A stretch of DNA of 64,000 nt from contig NZ_FNAJ01000013.1 in assembly GCF_900101905.1 (NCBI RefSeq), positions 165,742 to 229,741 on the forward strand. The letters run 5' to 3'. This stretch comes from Myxococcus virescens. Lineage in GTDB: Bacteria > Myxococcota > Myxococcia > Myxococcales > Myxococcaceae. Positions 44,639 to 53,402 of the stretch are shown here, piece after piece. Under the pieces are notes generated by a model. It was not told where the DNA came from and ran no database searches. It was given only the letters and a program-made list of their open reading frames with translations. The position numbers were made by a program, and so were the translations under genes. The first letter of the stretch is position 1. Each line of letters begins with the position of its first letter.

Positions 44639-45361
44639 ATGATGCGTCCCGGCTGCTTCGGCCCACTCGTGTCCGCGCTGTTGCTCGTTTCCCTGGAGTC
44701 CGCCGCCCAGGCGCCAGCCCCTGCTCCCACCGACGAAACGCCGCGCGTCACGACGTCTGACACGGCGCTCCTTCGCGGCACGAGCGAGGATCCACTGGGC
44801 GCGGTGCTGGCGCCAGTGACGCTGCCGGACGGAGCCACCGCGCTCTATGGCTTCGTGGGCGCACCGGAGATTGGCGTGGGCTTCCGGCAAGGCATCTCCG
44901 GCTTCGAACTGGAGGCACGCGCGCGGCTCCAGTGGTTCCAGCTCTCCGCCGCGCTGGAGCTCGCGGTGCGGCGCAAGGTGCTGGAGCAAGGCATCCTGTC
45001 CCTGGCGCCCACGGTGGGCCTGGGCGTGGTGCTCAACTCGGGCGCCACGTACATGGATGACCGGAACTACTCCGGCGTGCTGTTCCGCGTATCACCCGGG
45101 CTGGTCGCGGGCTGGCGCGTCGCGGACACGGTGTCCGTGCTGGGGCTGTTGGACGTGCCGGTGGACATCGGCCTGTCCAATGGCCAGTCGCGGCGCATCC
45201 AGGCGCTCGGCGGAGGCGGCGTGGAGGTGTACCTGGGCAGCAACCTGTCGGCGCTGGCGGCGGGCCAGCTCGGCGTGGAGTCCTTCCAGGAGCGCTCGGG
45301 CGAAAGCCACACGCGCCTGGGCTACAGCGTACGACTGGGCCTGGGCGCCCGGCTCTTCTGA
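44639..45361 (+). CDS. Small outer-membrane beta-barrel-like protein
   Basis: A 240-residue protein with a Sec signal (SALLLVSLESAAQA). The mature part alternates amphipathic strands and ends with Phe (VRLGLGARLF), typical of outer-membrane barrels. Starts at 44639 or at the adjacent ATG at 44642. It is divergent from the receiver-DUF4388 gene and convergent, with one base between, with the NtrC-type regulator. Function unknown. Confidence 0.78.
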   Translation: MMRPGCFGPLVSALLLVSLESAAQAPAPAPTDETPRVTTSDTALLRGTSEDPLGAVLAPVTLPDGATALYGFVGAPEIGVGFRQGISGFELEARARLQWFQLSAALELAVRRKVLEQGILSLAPTVGLGVVLNSGATYMDDRNYSGVLFRVSPGLVAGWRVADTVSVLGLLDVPVDIGLSNGQSRRIQALGGGGVEVYLGSNLSALAAGQLGVESFQERSGESHTRLGYSVRLGLGARLF

Positions 45362-45362
45362 C

Positions 45363-46739
45363 TCACGTCAGTCCAAAGCGCTCCAGCTTCTTGAGCAGTC
45401 CCTGGCGCGACAGGCCCAGCGCCTCCGCCGTGTGCGTGCGGTTGCCATTCAGGCGCCGCAGGGCCTCCTCGATTTCGCGCCGCTCCAACGCTTCCACCTT
45501 CTGAGCCAGCGTGGTGGTGCCCGGCGCACGAGTGGCGTGCAGCCGCTCGCTGCCGGTGAAGGACAAATCCTCGGGCTGGATTTCACGCCGCTCTCCCGCC
45601 AGCACGGTGGCGCGCTGCATCTCATGGCGCAGCTCGCGCAGATTCCCCGGCCACGCGTGGGCCAGCAGGGCCTCCGCCGCGGCGTCCGACAACAGCCGGG
45701 CGCGCCCGTCCGGGCATAGGTGGGCGCACTGATTGAGGAAGTGCTTGGCCAGCAGCGGCAGGTCCGCGGGGCGCTCGCGCAGGGGCGGCAGGCGGATTTC
45801 AACGCCCTTCACGCGCCAGTAGAGGTCCTCGCGGAAGGCGCCTTCCTGAAGCATGCGCCCCAGGTCCTGGTGAGTGGCGGAGATGAGCCGCACGTCCACC
45901 TGGACGGGCCGGTCCGCGCCCACCGGAAGGATGTCACCCGTCTCCAGCGCACGGAGCACCTTCACCTGGAGGGACGGCGACATGTCGCCCAGCTCGTCCA
46001 GGAAGAGCGTGCCTCCGTCCGCCTCCGCGAAGAGGCCACGGTGGTCCTTGGTCGCCCCGGTGAAGCTGCCCTTCACGTGGCCGAACAGGGCGCTCTCCAG
46101 CAGCGACTCCGGCAGTGCGCCGCAGTTGATGGGGACGAAGGGCCCGTCGTGGCGGCGGCTCTTGAGGTGGACGGTGCGCGCGAGCAGCTCCTTCCCTGTC
46201 CCATTCTCGCCAGTGACGAGCACCGGCAGCTCACTGGCCGCCACGCGCTCCGCCAGGGACGTGGCCGCCAGGAAGGACGCGCTCTGCCCCACCAGCGAGA
46301 CACTGCCCGCCGCGCGCGTGAGCGAGCTGCGCAGCGTCTCCACCTGCCGCTCCAACGTCACCCGCGCGAGCGCCCGCTGCGCCACCACCAGCAGCACGTC
46401 CGGGTCCACCGGCTTGGTGAGGAAGTCGTACGCGCCCAGGCGCACCGCTTCCAGCGTGTGCCGCGTGTCCCCTGCCCCGGACACGACGATGACCTTCGTC
46501 CCGGGCTTCGCGCTCAGCAACGCCGCGAGCCCCTCCAGCCCCGCGGAGACACTCCCGTCGGGAGGCAGCATCAGGTCGAGCAGCACCAGGGGGAAGTCGC
46601 GCGCGTCGAAGGCGGCGCGAGCGGAAGGCCGGTCCGTGGCTTCCACCACCTCGTAGCCCGCCTCGCGCAGCAGCCCGCCATAGACTTTGCGGAACGCGGC
46701 GTCGTCATCCACGAGCAGCAACGGGTGCGGTGCGGACAT
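45363..46739 (-). CDS. NtrC-family sigma-54-dependent response regulator
   Basis: A 458-residue protein. Receiver domain 1-120 with the acidic pair in LLLVDDDAAF, phospho-Asp in LVLLDLMLPPDG and Lys in FLTKPVDP. AAA+ domain about 150-385 with GENGTGKE, LFLDELGDM and the sigma-54 contact loop GSFTGA (usual form GAFTGA). C-terminal Fis-type helix-turn-helix with HTAEALGLSRQGLLKKLERFGL. The ATG at 46739 has GGAGG eight bases upstream. No histidine kinase is adjacent, so it is an orphan. Confidence 0.93.
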   Translation of the reverse strand: MSAPHPLLLVDDDAAFRKVYGGLLREAGYEVVEATDRPSARAAFDARDFPLVLLDLMLPPDGSVSAGLEGLAALLSAKPGTKVIVVSGAGDTRHTLEAVRLGAYDFLTKPVDPDVLLVVAQRALARVTLERQVETLRSSLTRAAGSVSLVGQSASFLAATSLAERVAASELPVLVTGENGTGKELLARTVHLKSRRHDGPFVPINCGALPESLLESALFGHVKGSFTGATKDHRGLFAEADGGTLFLDELGDMSPSLQVKVLRALETGDILPVGADRPVQVDVRLISATHQDLGRMLQEGAFREDLYWRVKGVEIRLPPLRERPADLPLLAKHFLNQCAHLCPDGRARLLSDAAAEALLAHAWPGNLRELRHEMQRATVLAGERREIQPEDLSFTGSERLHATRAPGTTTLAQKVEALERREIEEALRRLNGNRTHTAEALGLSRQGLLKKLERFGLT

Positions 46740-46755
46740 GCGTGTGGCCTCCACC

Positions 46756-46998
46756 TCAGTCCGGAAGCGGCGCCTGGCGTGGCGTCCCCATCAACTCCAA
46801 GGTGCGCAGGGCCACCTGGATGAGCGTCTGGGCACATGGCTCACACCCGCCGCCACAGCACCGCGGCCAGCGGCCTTCCGGGTTGCGCAGCAACGGGCGC
46901 ACACAGGACTGGTAGTAGCTGGGGAAGCCGAGCTCCTCGCTGGCGCGGACCAGCGCGGCTTCGAACGGAGGTGGCGCGGGGGGGGTGACGTCGGACAC
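46756..46998 (-). CDS. Hypothetical small Cys-rich protein, 80 aa
   Basis: GTG start at 46998, 16 bases upstream of the NtrC-type gene on the same strand, so probably co-transcribed. The sequence contains YYQSCVRPLLRNPEGRWPRCCGGGCEPCAQTLIQ, where a cluster of five cysteines could hold zinc or an iron-sulfur centre. No ribosome binding site is evident. I do not recognise the family. Confidence 0.6.
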   Translation of the reverse strand: MSDVTPPAPPPFEAALVRASEELGFPSYYQSCVRPLLRNPEGRWPRCCGGGCEPCAQTLIQVALRTLELMGTPRQAPLPD

Positions 46999-47058
46999 GG
47001 GGCTGTTCTAACAGCCACCGTGTCCGCTGCCCACCCGCCCGCGCCTGCCGGCTCGGGC

Positions 47059-49719
47059 TCAGGGTGTCACAATGACCCGCGAACCCACACGACCGTCGTT
47101 GGCGGGCACCAGGTCCGGATTGCTGCCCACACTCGCGTGCGCGCCCACGTACCAGACGTCCCCGCTGCTCACGGTGGCCAGCGACAACACCGACAGCGTC
47201 CGGCACTGGCTCCGGCCGAGCGTCACGCTCGCCTGCCCGACACGAACGTCTCCCGAAGGCTCAAGGTGCTCGTCACGGGACAAGTAGACCTTCACAGAGG
47301 CGGTCCCTATGCCGAGGCCCCGGTTACACACTGTTACCGTCGTCGGATACGAGACGCCCCTTTGGATGACTCCGGGGGCACTCACGGCCGTCACGGCGAA
47401 GTCGTTCTGGCCCCCCACCGCCATGGGCACGGAGAACGCGAGGGCGCGCCACTGCTCGGGTGAGCGCACACCCCACGGCTCCCCCAATTGGGCCACCAAC
47501 TTGAAGGCCCCCTCCAGAGGCACGTTGGCCGCACCGTACAGCGTCACCTGTGCACAGTCGCCCTGAACGAGCCCCGGCGTCCCGCTATAGTCGGAGAGCA
47601 CGGAGACGGGGAAGTCATCCTCCGTGCGCAGCGCGAGCGTGAGCCGCGTGCCGGGCTGTGACACCGGGCTTCGGTTGCACACGGTCGCGGTCGCGACGAA
47701 GGACTCGTTCAGCCGAACCATCGTGGGCGCTTGAAGGTCGGTGATGACCAGTCCACTGATCTGGGTCACCTGAACGACCTCCCCCACGGCATCGTTGTTG
47801 GTCTCCACCAACTCCGTGACGGCGTTGGTGACGTCGCCCCACGCCACAGGCCGCCAGGCTCCTTCGAAAAGGGGCGCCGTCATCACCGTCTCCAACGCGA
47901 CGCAGGCCCCCGGCGCCAACGGCGCCAACGTCAGCATCGGGCCCCCGATGCCCGGCGAGGCATCCAGGTCCGGCTCCGGCAGGAAGAGCGTCTGAATGAA
48001 CGCCTGCGGCGTCTGGACACTGCCTCGATTGCAGACCGACACCGCGGCAGGCAACGCCCCTCCAGGCCACGTCACCCGGCCATGGGTCTCGATCTTCGTC
48101 ACGACCAGGTCGGGCCCCGGACCAATCCCCACTTCGGGGCCCAGGAGCGCGTTGTTCTCCAGATGAGGGTCCTCCCCTTGTGGAACGGAGAGCTCCACGG
48201 AGGCCTTCACGAAGACCGTGTCCGGCAGCCCCTGCGCGGGAACAGTCCCCACCACGGGAAGCACCGCGCAGCCTTTTCCAAGCGGGCCAAAGGACCGGGT
48301 CCCCACACGGATGCCCACCCGAGGGTCCGGGTCATTCGACAGCGCCACATGGACCGCCACCGCCGGAGCAGAGGTGCTTCCCGTGTTGCAGACGGTGACT
48401 TCCGTGGTGAAGAAGTCACCCGGAGCAAGCGCGTGCGTCAGCGGCGCGACCCGAGTGACGGAGAGGTCCGCCAGGGTGCCCAGTAGAACGTCCACGGACC
48501 GGTCGTTGTTGTCCAGGTGAGCCTCCGCCTGCGCTCCGACCGGATTCACCGTGGCCACCAGTCGCCAGCTTCGCGCCGCGTTTCCCAGGGAGCCCAACGG
48601 CTCCTCCCACTCCGTGCACTGGTGGGAGGCCAGGGCCGGGATGCTCCGCGAGGAGACGGTCAGCACGCCTTCGGCGGAGGGCTCGCTGGCACGGAGCTGG
48701 AATCGAACCTGCGTGGCGGCGCCGTCGGCCGTGCCCTGGTTGCACACCGTCGTGCGAACAGGAAGGGTCCCGTTGCTCAACTCCACGGGTGGCGCCCGCA
48801 GCGCGGCAACGACGTAGTCGGGAATCGAGCCTACCTCCAAGGTGGTCACGGCACTGAGGTTGTTGCTCTCCACATCCTCGGGACGCTCATTCAGCGCGTC
48901 CGCCATGACCGCGACGTACCAGGTGCCCGGCTGATGTATCCACCCATCGAACACGACGCGTTCGCAGCGGCCGGCCCGGAGGAAAAGCCCCGTCACGTAG
49001 TTCAGGACGACGTCGTCGGCTTCGATGTGAGCGTCTGGCGACTGGTAGAGCCGCACCGAAGTCACCTCATCCCCCTGGCCCCGGTTGCACACGAGGGCGT
49101 ACACCTGGAAATGAGCATCCGGAAGGACGACGGCAGGCATCGTCGCTGACTCCACGACGAAATCCGGGAGCGAGTCGAACGTCACGGGGACGCCTTCAGC
49201 CGAGTTGTTCTCCTCTGAGACCTCGGCCACTTGCGCTTCAGGGTCGGCCAGTGCCCCGACGAACCATGTCCCCGAGTGCGATGCGTCTTTCCGAGCGGTG
49301 ATTGAACGTGACTCACATGCCCCGGCGCCCAGCCATCCCGAGGGGACGGAGCCGAGCAGCGCGTCCTCCTTGGCGATGCAAGGGTCCCGGGACGCAAACA
49401 CCGAGACGTCCGTGCTCCCCGCACGGCTGCCCTGGTTGCAGACCGTGACCGAAACCTCGAAGGGGCCCCGCCAATAGACTCGCGATGGAGCCTCAACTTC
49501 GGTAATGGCGAAGTCGGGTAGGTCATCCGCACGCGCCGCGCGCGTTGTATCTCGAACCGCGGGCGGTGGGCGGTTGCAGACCTCGCTCCTGACCGGGAGG
49601 CCGCTGGTGGAAACACCCGAAACGCGCGGCGGCGCGACCAGCTCCGTCCGTGGTCCCAACGCATCCGGCGCCAGATGCAACGCAAGCCCTAACAATCCCC
49701 ATGCAATCCCTGACGGCAT
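47059..49719 (-). CDS. Secreted CARDB-repeat protein
   Basis: An 886-residue protein. GAGGGGGAA sits just before the ATG at 49719, which opens a short hydrophobic signal (WGLLGLALHLAPDALG). The rest is about seven CARDB domains of roughly 115 residues, each with DFxVxxVxxP... at the start and a VCNxG motif (eight VCN copies in all, including a partial first one). CARDB domains are Ig-like adhesion modules. The conserved cysteines probably form disulfides outside the cell. It ends with GSRVIVTP, without an obvious sorting tail. Confidence 0.88.
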   Translation of the reverse strand: MPSGIAWGLLGLALHLAPDALGPRTELVAPPRVSGVSTSGLPVRSEVCNRPPPAVRDTTRAARADDLPDFAITEVEAPSRVYWRGPFEVSVTVCNQGSRAGSTDVSVFASRDPCIAKEDALLGSVPSGWLGAGACESRSITARKDASHSGTWFVGALADPEAQVAEVSEENNSAEGVPVTFDSLPDFVVESATMPAVVLPDAHFQVYALVCNRGQGDEVTSVRLYQSPDAHIEADDVVLNYVTGLFLRAGRCERVVFDGWIHQPGTWYVAVMADALNERPEDVESNNLSAVTTLEVGSIPDYVVAALRAPPVELSNGTLPVRTTVCNQGTADGAATQVRFQLRASEPSAEGVLTVSSRSIPALASHQCTEWEEPLGSLGNAARSWRLVATVNPVGAQAEAHLDNNDRSVDVLLGTLADLSVTRVAPLTHALAPGDFFTTEVTVCNTGSTSAPAVAVHVALSNDPDPRVGIRVGTRSFGPLGKGCAVLPVVGTVPAQGLPDTVFVKASVELSVPQGEDPHLENNALLGPEVGIGPGPDLVVTKIETHGRVTWPGGALPAAVSVCNRGSVQTPQAFIQTLFLPEPDLDASPGIGGPMLTLAPLAPGACVALETVMTAPLFEGAWRPVAWGDVTNAVTELVETNNDAVGEVVQVTQISGLVITDLQAPTMVRLNESFVATATVCNRSPVSQPGTRLTLALRTEDDFPVSVLSDYSGTPGLVQGDCAQVTLYGAANVPLEGAFKLVAQLGEPWGVRSPEQWRALAFSVPMAVGGQNDFAVTAVSAPGVIQRGVSYPTTVTVCNRGLGIGTASVKVYLSRDEHLEPSGDVRVGQASVTLGRSQCRTLSVLSLATVSSGDVWYVGAHASVGSNPDLVPANDGRVGSRVIVTP

Positions 49720-49870
49720 CGTTCCCCCTCATGACCAGGGCTGGCCTTGAGTTCAGGCGACAGCAACCCGGCGCATCGGGACATGCTCTAACACACCGGC
49801 CTGACCGAAGAGAATGCACGGACGCAACGAAGCCCCACGGGACGCTTGTCTCGGTGCGCTTCCTTGCGAA

Positions 49871-50725
49871 TCACAGCAGCGAGGACTGCGCGGGGACTTC
49901 GGGCGCGCTCGCCAGGGGCTGGCACGAGGAACACCAGTATGTGTTCCGCCCACCGATGCGTTGATGGGAGACCGGCGTGGCACAGCGCGGGCACGGCGCC
50001 CCCGCGCGGCCGAACACGTTGCGCCGGTGCTTCGCCTGGCCTTGAACGCCGAAGAGGTCTCGCTGGGTGCCTCGCATGCGGAGCCCTTCATCGAGCACCG
50101 CTTGGATGGCTCGGTCCAGCCGCACCACCTCGTCGGCCGTGAGGGACGACGCCAGCCGGCGTGGGTCAATCCCCGCCTGCCACAGGCTCTCGTCCGCGTC
50201 CCGGTTGCCGAGCCCCGCCACCACCCGCTGATTGAGGAGCACCGTCTTGAGGGGACTTTTCCGCCGCCGCAACTGACGCCCCAGCACCGCTGGAGTGAAT
50301 CCCTCCCCCAGCGCCTCCGGCCCGAGTTCGTCCAGCTTCAAGCGCGCGGCCAGCTCAGCGGAAGGCGCCAGCGCGATGCGCGCGTAGCCCAGCGAGTCCG
50401 TGAACTGCAACTCCTCGCCCCCCTCCAGCTCGAGCACCACCAGTGTCGAAGACGGGCGCTCACTCCCCTTGGGGCGCAACGCCAACTCTCCGAAGAGCAT
50501 GAAGTGCAGCGCGAGCGTCGTCCCGTCATCGAGCGCGAGCAAGATGAACTTGGCCCTTCGGTTCGCGGCGGTGACCTGCCGCCCCTTCAAGGCCTCGATG
50601 AAGTCCGGCGGCGACGGGAAGCGTACGACGGCGGGAACCAGGACCTCCGCCCCCGCGAAGCGGCGGCCCACGGCGGCATGCCGCAAGTCCCGGGTGATGA
50701 TTTCGACTTCAGGCACCTCTGCCAC
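49871..50725 (-). CDS. Fpg/Nei-family DNA glycosylase-like protein lacking Pro2
   Basis: A 284-residue protein. The GTG at 50725 has GGAGG seven bases upstream and gives M-A-E-V-P-E-V-E; canonical Fpg begins M-P-E-L-P-E-V-E. The catalytic N-terminal proline is thus Ala, while Glu3, the Lys in RRAKFILLAL, the GLGN loop and the zinc finger (CPRCATP...TYWCSSCQ) are kept. The usual NIYADE is NRDADE. After Met removal Ala could still supply an N-terminal amine, as Val does in NEIL3, so activity may be altered rather than lost. It probably excises damaged bases or binds damaged DNA. Confidence 0.88.
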   Translation of the reverse strand: MAEVPEVEIITRDLRHAAVGRRFAGAEVLVPAVVRFPSPPDFIEALKGRQVTAANRRAKFILLALDDGTTLALHFMLFGELALRPKGSERPSSTLVVLELEGGEELQFTDSLGYARIALAPSAELAARLKLDELGPEALGEGFTPAVLGRQLRRRKSPLKTVLLNQRVVAGLGNRDADESLWQAGIDPRRLASSLTADEVVRLDRAIQAVLDEGLRMRGTQRDLFGVQGQAKHRRNVFGRAGAPCPRCATPVSHQRIGGRNTYWCSSCQPLASAPEVPAQSSLL

Positions 50726-50872
50726 GCGGACGCCTCCTCCGCACATGCATGGTGCCGGCGCCTCGCGGCGCGCCACGAAGACGCCCACCCGCCATGGGGC
50801 CTGGCCGCCCTCCGAACGGAGCGCGCGACGCTCAGCCCCAGGGCCGCCCGCAGGCGGACGCGCCCCTGGGGC

Positions 50873-51889
50873 TCAGGCGCGGACCTCCACCTCACGAACC
50901 TCGCGAGACACCTCCCGCACCTCGACCTTCACATCCAGGAACTGGGCGATGGTTTGGAGCTGTGTCTCGGCATGCCCATCCAACGGCAGCGTGCGGAACA
51001 CGCCGCCCTTCGCCAGCGCCACGAGGAGCAGCAGTTGGTCACACAGGTGCTCGCCCACCGGCACGTCCGCGTCGAGATAGCGCTTCACCTCTTCAGCGAC
51101 CTGTCCGGCCACGGCCTCCGCCCGCTTCCCCCGCTCACCGAATCCGGTGAAGACCTCCGTCACGTGCTCGCTCTCCACCTCGGCGACCAGCACGTTGCCG
51201 GGCCCCAGCGGACGCTTCAGCTCCTCCGTCCGGAGTTCATCGGGCCGCCACTTCAGCGCCGCCCCCGCCGTGCCCAGCTCGCGCTGCGCCACGTCGAACG
51301 GAATCATCGCAATCACGGCCTTCAAATCCCGGCGGACCACGCGCCCCCGCTCCAGCAGGTGCAGTGGCTTCAGCGGCGCGGGTCGCACGTCGACCCGGAA
51401 CCGCCCGCCCCCGGCCGGGAAGAAACCGGCACGCTCCAGGGTCGCCTCCACGGACGGCCCCATGCGACGGACCAGCGGCAGATACGCACGCTGGAGGAAG
51501 TCGAACGGCGGCGCCATGGGGTTGTGCGTTCCCCCCTCCAACATCAGCGTGGAAGGCCCCTCCGCCAGGAGCAGCGCTGGAAGCACCGTCTGGAGCACCA
51601 GCGTCGCGCTGCCCGCGGTGCCCACCGCGAAGTGATAGTTCCCCGCGGCCAGGGCGCGCGGACGGAAGGTCAGCTCGCGCGAGCCAAGCTCCGCGCCCGA
51701 CACCTCCGCGGCCCCCACGGCCTCCGCGGCCTTCACCGACGTCAGGTGCTGGCGCAGCAGGCCCGGCTTCTTCCGGCCCGCGCGGATGTTCTGGATGGTG
51801 AAGGACTTGCCCGTCACCAGCGACAGCGCCAACGAGGTGCGCAGCACCTGCCCCCCGCCCTCTCCCAATGAACCATCGATGCGCACCAT
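50873..51889 (-). CDS. rtcA: RNA 3'-terminal phosphate cyclase
   Basis: A 338-residue protein. RtcA uses ATP to turn RNA 3'-phosphates into 2',3'-cyclic phosphates. Seen: EGGGQVLRTSLALSLVTGK near the N-terminus, AGRKKPGLLRQHLTSVKAA, FPAGGGRFRV, and the active-site His region PLDGHAETQLQTIAQFL. AGGAGG lies six bases before the ATG at 51889. It is second gene of rtcB-rtcA, separated from rtcB by 162 bases with a strong RNA fold. Confidence 0.96.
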   Translation of the reverse strand: MVRIDGSLGEGGGQVLRTSLALSLVTGKSFTIQNIRAGRKKPGLLRQHLTSVKAAEAVGAAEVSGAELGSRELTFRPRALAAGNYHFAVGTAGSATLVLQTVLPALLLAEGPSTLMLEGGTHNPMAPPFDFLQRAYLPLVRRMGPSVEATLERAGFFPAGGGRFRVDVRPAPLKPLHLLERGRVVRRDLKAVIAMIPFDVAQRELGTAGAALKWRPDELRTEELKRPLGPGNVLVAEVESEHVTEVFTGFGERGKRAEAVAGQVAEEVKRYLDADVPVGEHLCDQLLLLVALAKGGVFRTLPLDGHAETQLQTIAQFLDVKVEVREVSREVREVEVRA

Positions 51890-51950
51890 GACGACCTCCT
51901 CCTTGCTGCTCGCGACTCACGCACCACCCGGCACGCACTGACACCCCTGT

Positions 51951-52015
51951 GAAAATAGCGGCGCCCGCGCCCCCATCCTGGCGGCCTTTCGGCCTCTTGG
52001 GGAGCGCGGGCGCCT
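51951..52015 (-). ncRNA. Structured RNA element or attenuator between rtcB and rtcA
   Basis: GGCGCCCGCGC (51961-51971) pairs perfectly with GCGCGGGCGCC (52005-52015), extended by CCCC (51972-51975) with GGGG (52000-52003) past one bulged base. Inside, on the minus-strand RNA, GGCC-GAAA-GGCC (51984-51995) forms a GNRA tetraloop hairpin. The stem is followed by GCTATTTTCA. It could be an intrinsic terminator that limits rtcA expression, an RNA processing site, or a small structured RNA. Confidence 0.6.
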
Positions 52016-52051
52016 CGGTGTCTTCATCCCGGCATGGTCACCTCTGGGTTT

Positions 52052-53287
52052 CTAGCCCTTCACGCACACGACCTGCTTCAGGGTGTGGACCACCTCCACC
52101 AGGTCCGCCTGCGCCGCCATCACCGCATCGATGGACTTGTACGCAGCCGGCGTCTCGTCGATGACGTCCACGTCCTTGCGGCACTCCACGCCGGCGGTCG
52201 CCTCCACGTGGTCCTCCACCGTGAAGCGCCGCTTCGCCGCCGCACGCGACATCACCCGCCCCGCGCCGTGGCTGCAGGAGTGGAAGCTGTCCGCGTTCCC
52301 CTTCCCGCGGACGATGAACGAACGCGCCCCCATGCTTCCGGGGATGATGCCGAGGTCACCCTCGCGCGCTCGCACCGCCCCCTTGCGCGTCACGAAGCAG
52401 TTCTTCCCGAAGTGGTGCTCACGGGCGATGTAGTTGTGGTGGCAGTTCACCGCCGCGTCCTTCAGCTCGAACGGAGGCAGCTCACCGCTCACCTGCAGCG
52501 CGTCCACCGCCGCTTGCAGCATCAGCGCGCGGTTCGTCGCGGCGAAGTCCTGCGCCCAGCTCACCGCGAAGACGTAGTCCTCGAAGTGCTCCGTCCCTTC
52601 CGCCAGGTACGCCAGGTCCCCGTCCGGCAGGTTGATGAACCAGCGGCGCATGTCCTCCTTCGCCAGCTCGATGAAGTAGCTCCCGATGCGGTTCCCCACG
52701 CCGCGCGAACCGGAGTGCAACATCAGCCACACGCCATCCGACTCATCGAGGCACAGCTCGATGAAGTGGTTCCCCGTTCCCAGCGTCCCCAGGTGCGACA
52801 GCTCCGGCCCACGGCCGATGCGCGGATGCTTCCCGACGATGCGGTCGTACCCCTCCACCAACCGCGCCCACTCCTGCTGGTGCCGCGCGGGCGCCACACG
52901 CCACGCCCCCACGTCGTTGCGGCCACCGTTGTCGGAGCGGCCATGCGGCACCGCGCGCTCAATCGCCGAGCGAACTCCCCGCAGCGAGTCCGGGAGCTGG
53001 TCCGCTCGCAGCGTCGTGCGGACGGCGATCATCCCGCAGCCGATGTCCACGCCCACCGCCGCCGGAACCACCGCCCCGACCGTGGGGACCACGCTCCCCA
53101 CCGTCGCGCCGTAGCCGCGGTGCACGTCCGGCATCACCGCGACCCACTGATGGATGAAGGGGAGGCCACGCAGGTTGCGGAGCTGCTTCTTCGCCTCATC
53201 CTCGAACGGAACCCCCACCGTCCACGCCTTGATGGGGCGGCCCGCCTCGTCCGACAGCACCTCGTAGTTCCCGTTGATGCGGCTCAT
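52052..53287 (-). CDS. rtcB: RNA-splicing ligase RtcB
   Basis: A 411-residue protein. RtcB joins RNA 2',3'-cyclic phosphate or 3'-phosphate ends to 5'-OH ends using GTP and Mn. Motifs: VAVMPDVHRGYGATVGSV, VGVDIGCGMIAVRT, LGTGNHFIEL, LMLHSGSRGVGN, VNCHHNYIAREHH, the guanylated-His region in SFHSCSHGAGRVMSR, and the C-terminal VCVKG. The ATG at 53287 has AGGTGGAG close upstream; the GTG at 53296 overlaps that box. It is under a sigma-54-type promoter and divergent from rtcR. Confidence 0.97.
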   Translation of the reverse strand: MSRINGNYEVLSDEAGRPIKAWTVGVPFEDEAKKQLRNLRGLPFIHQWVAVMPDVHRGYGATVGSVVPTVGAVVPAAVGVDIGCGMIAVRTTLRADQLPDSLRGVRSAIERAVPHGRSDNGGRNDVGAWRVAPARHQQEWARLVEGYDRIVGKHPRIGRGPELSHLGTLGTGNHFIELCLDESDGVWLMLHSGSRGVGNRIGSYFIELAKEDMRRWFINLPDGDLAYLAEGTEHFEDYVFAVSWAQDFAATNRALMLQAAVDALQVSGELPPFELKDAAVNCHHNYIAREHHFGKNCFVTRKGAVRAREGDLGIIPGSMGARSFIVRGKGNADSFHSCSHGAGRVMSRAAAKRRFTVEDHVEATAGVECRKDVDVIDETPAAYKSIDAVMAAQADLVEVVHTLKQVVCVKG

Positions 53288-53345
53288 CGTCTCCACCTTT
53301 CAGTCGTCCGCCGGGCGCTGTGTCCCGGTCACGGAGGAGGCCTAG

Positions 53346-53362
53346 AGCAGCCGGCGTGCCAA
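53346..53362 (-). promoter_or_regulatory. Sigma-54 promoter of rtcBA
   Basis: On the minus strand TTGGCAC-GCCGG-CTGCT gives the invariant GG (53360-53359) and GC (53348-53347) ten bases apart, matching the -24/-12 consensus TGGCAC-N5-TTGC with one main mismatch. The start of transcription would fall near 53335, about 50 bases before rtcB. The adjacent divergent rtcR encodes a sigma-54 activator. Confidence 0.78.
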
Positions 53363-53402
53363 CACCGCTTCCGAGGGGAGCCCTCCAAGCGAGCTGGCAT
53401 TC

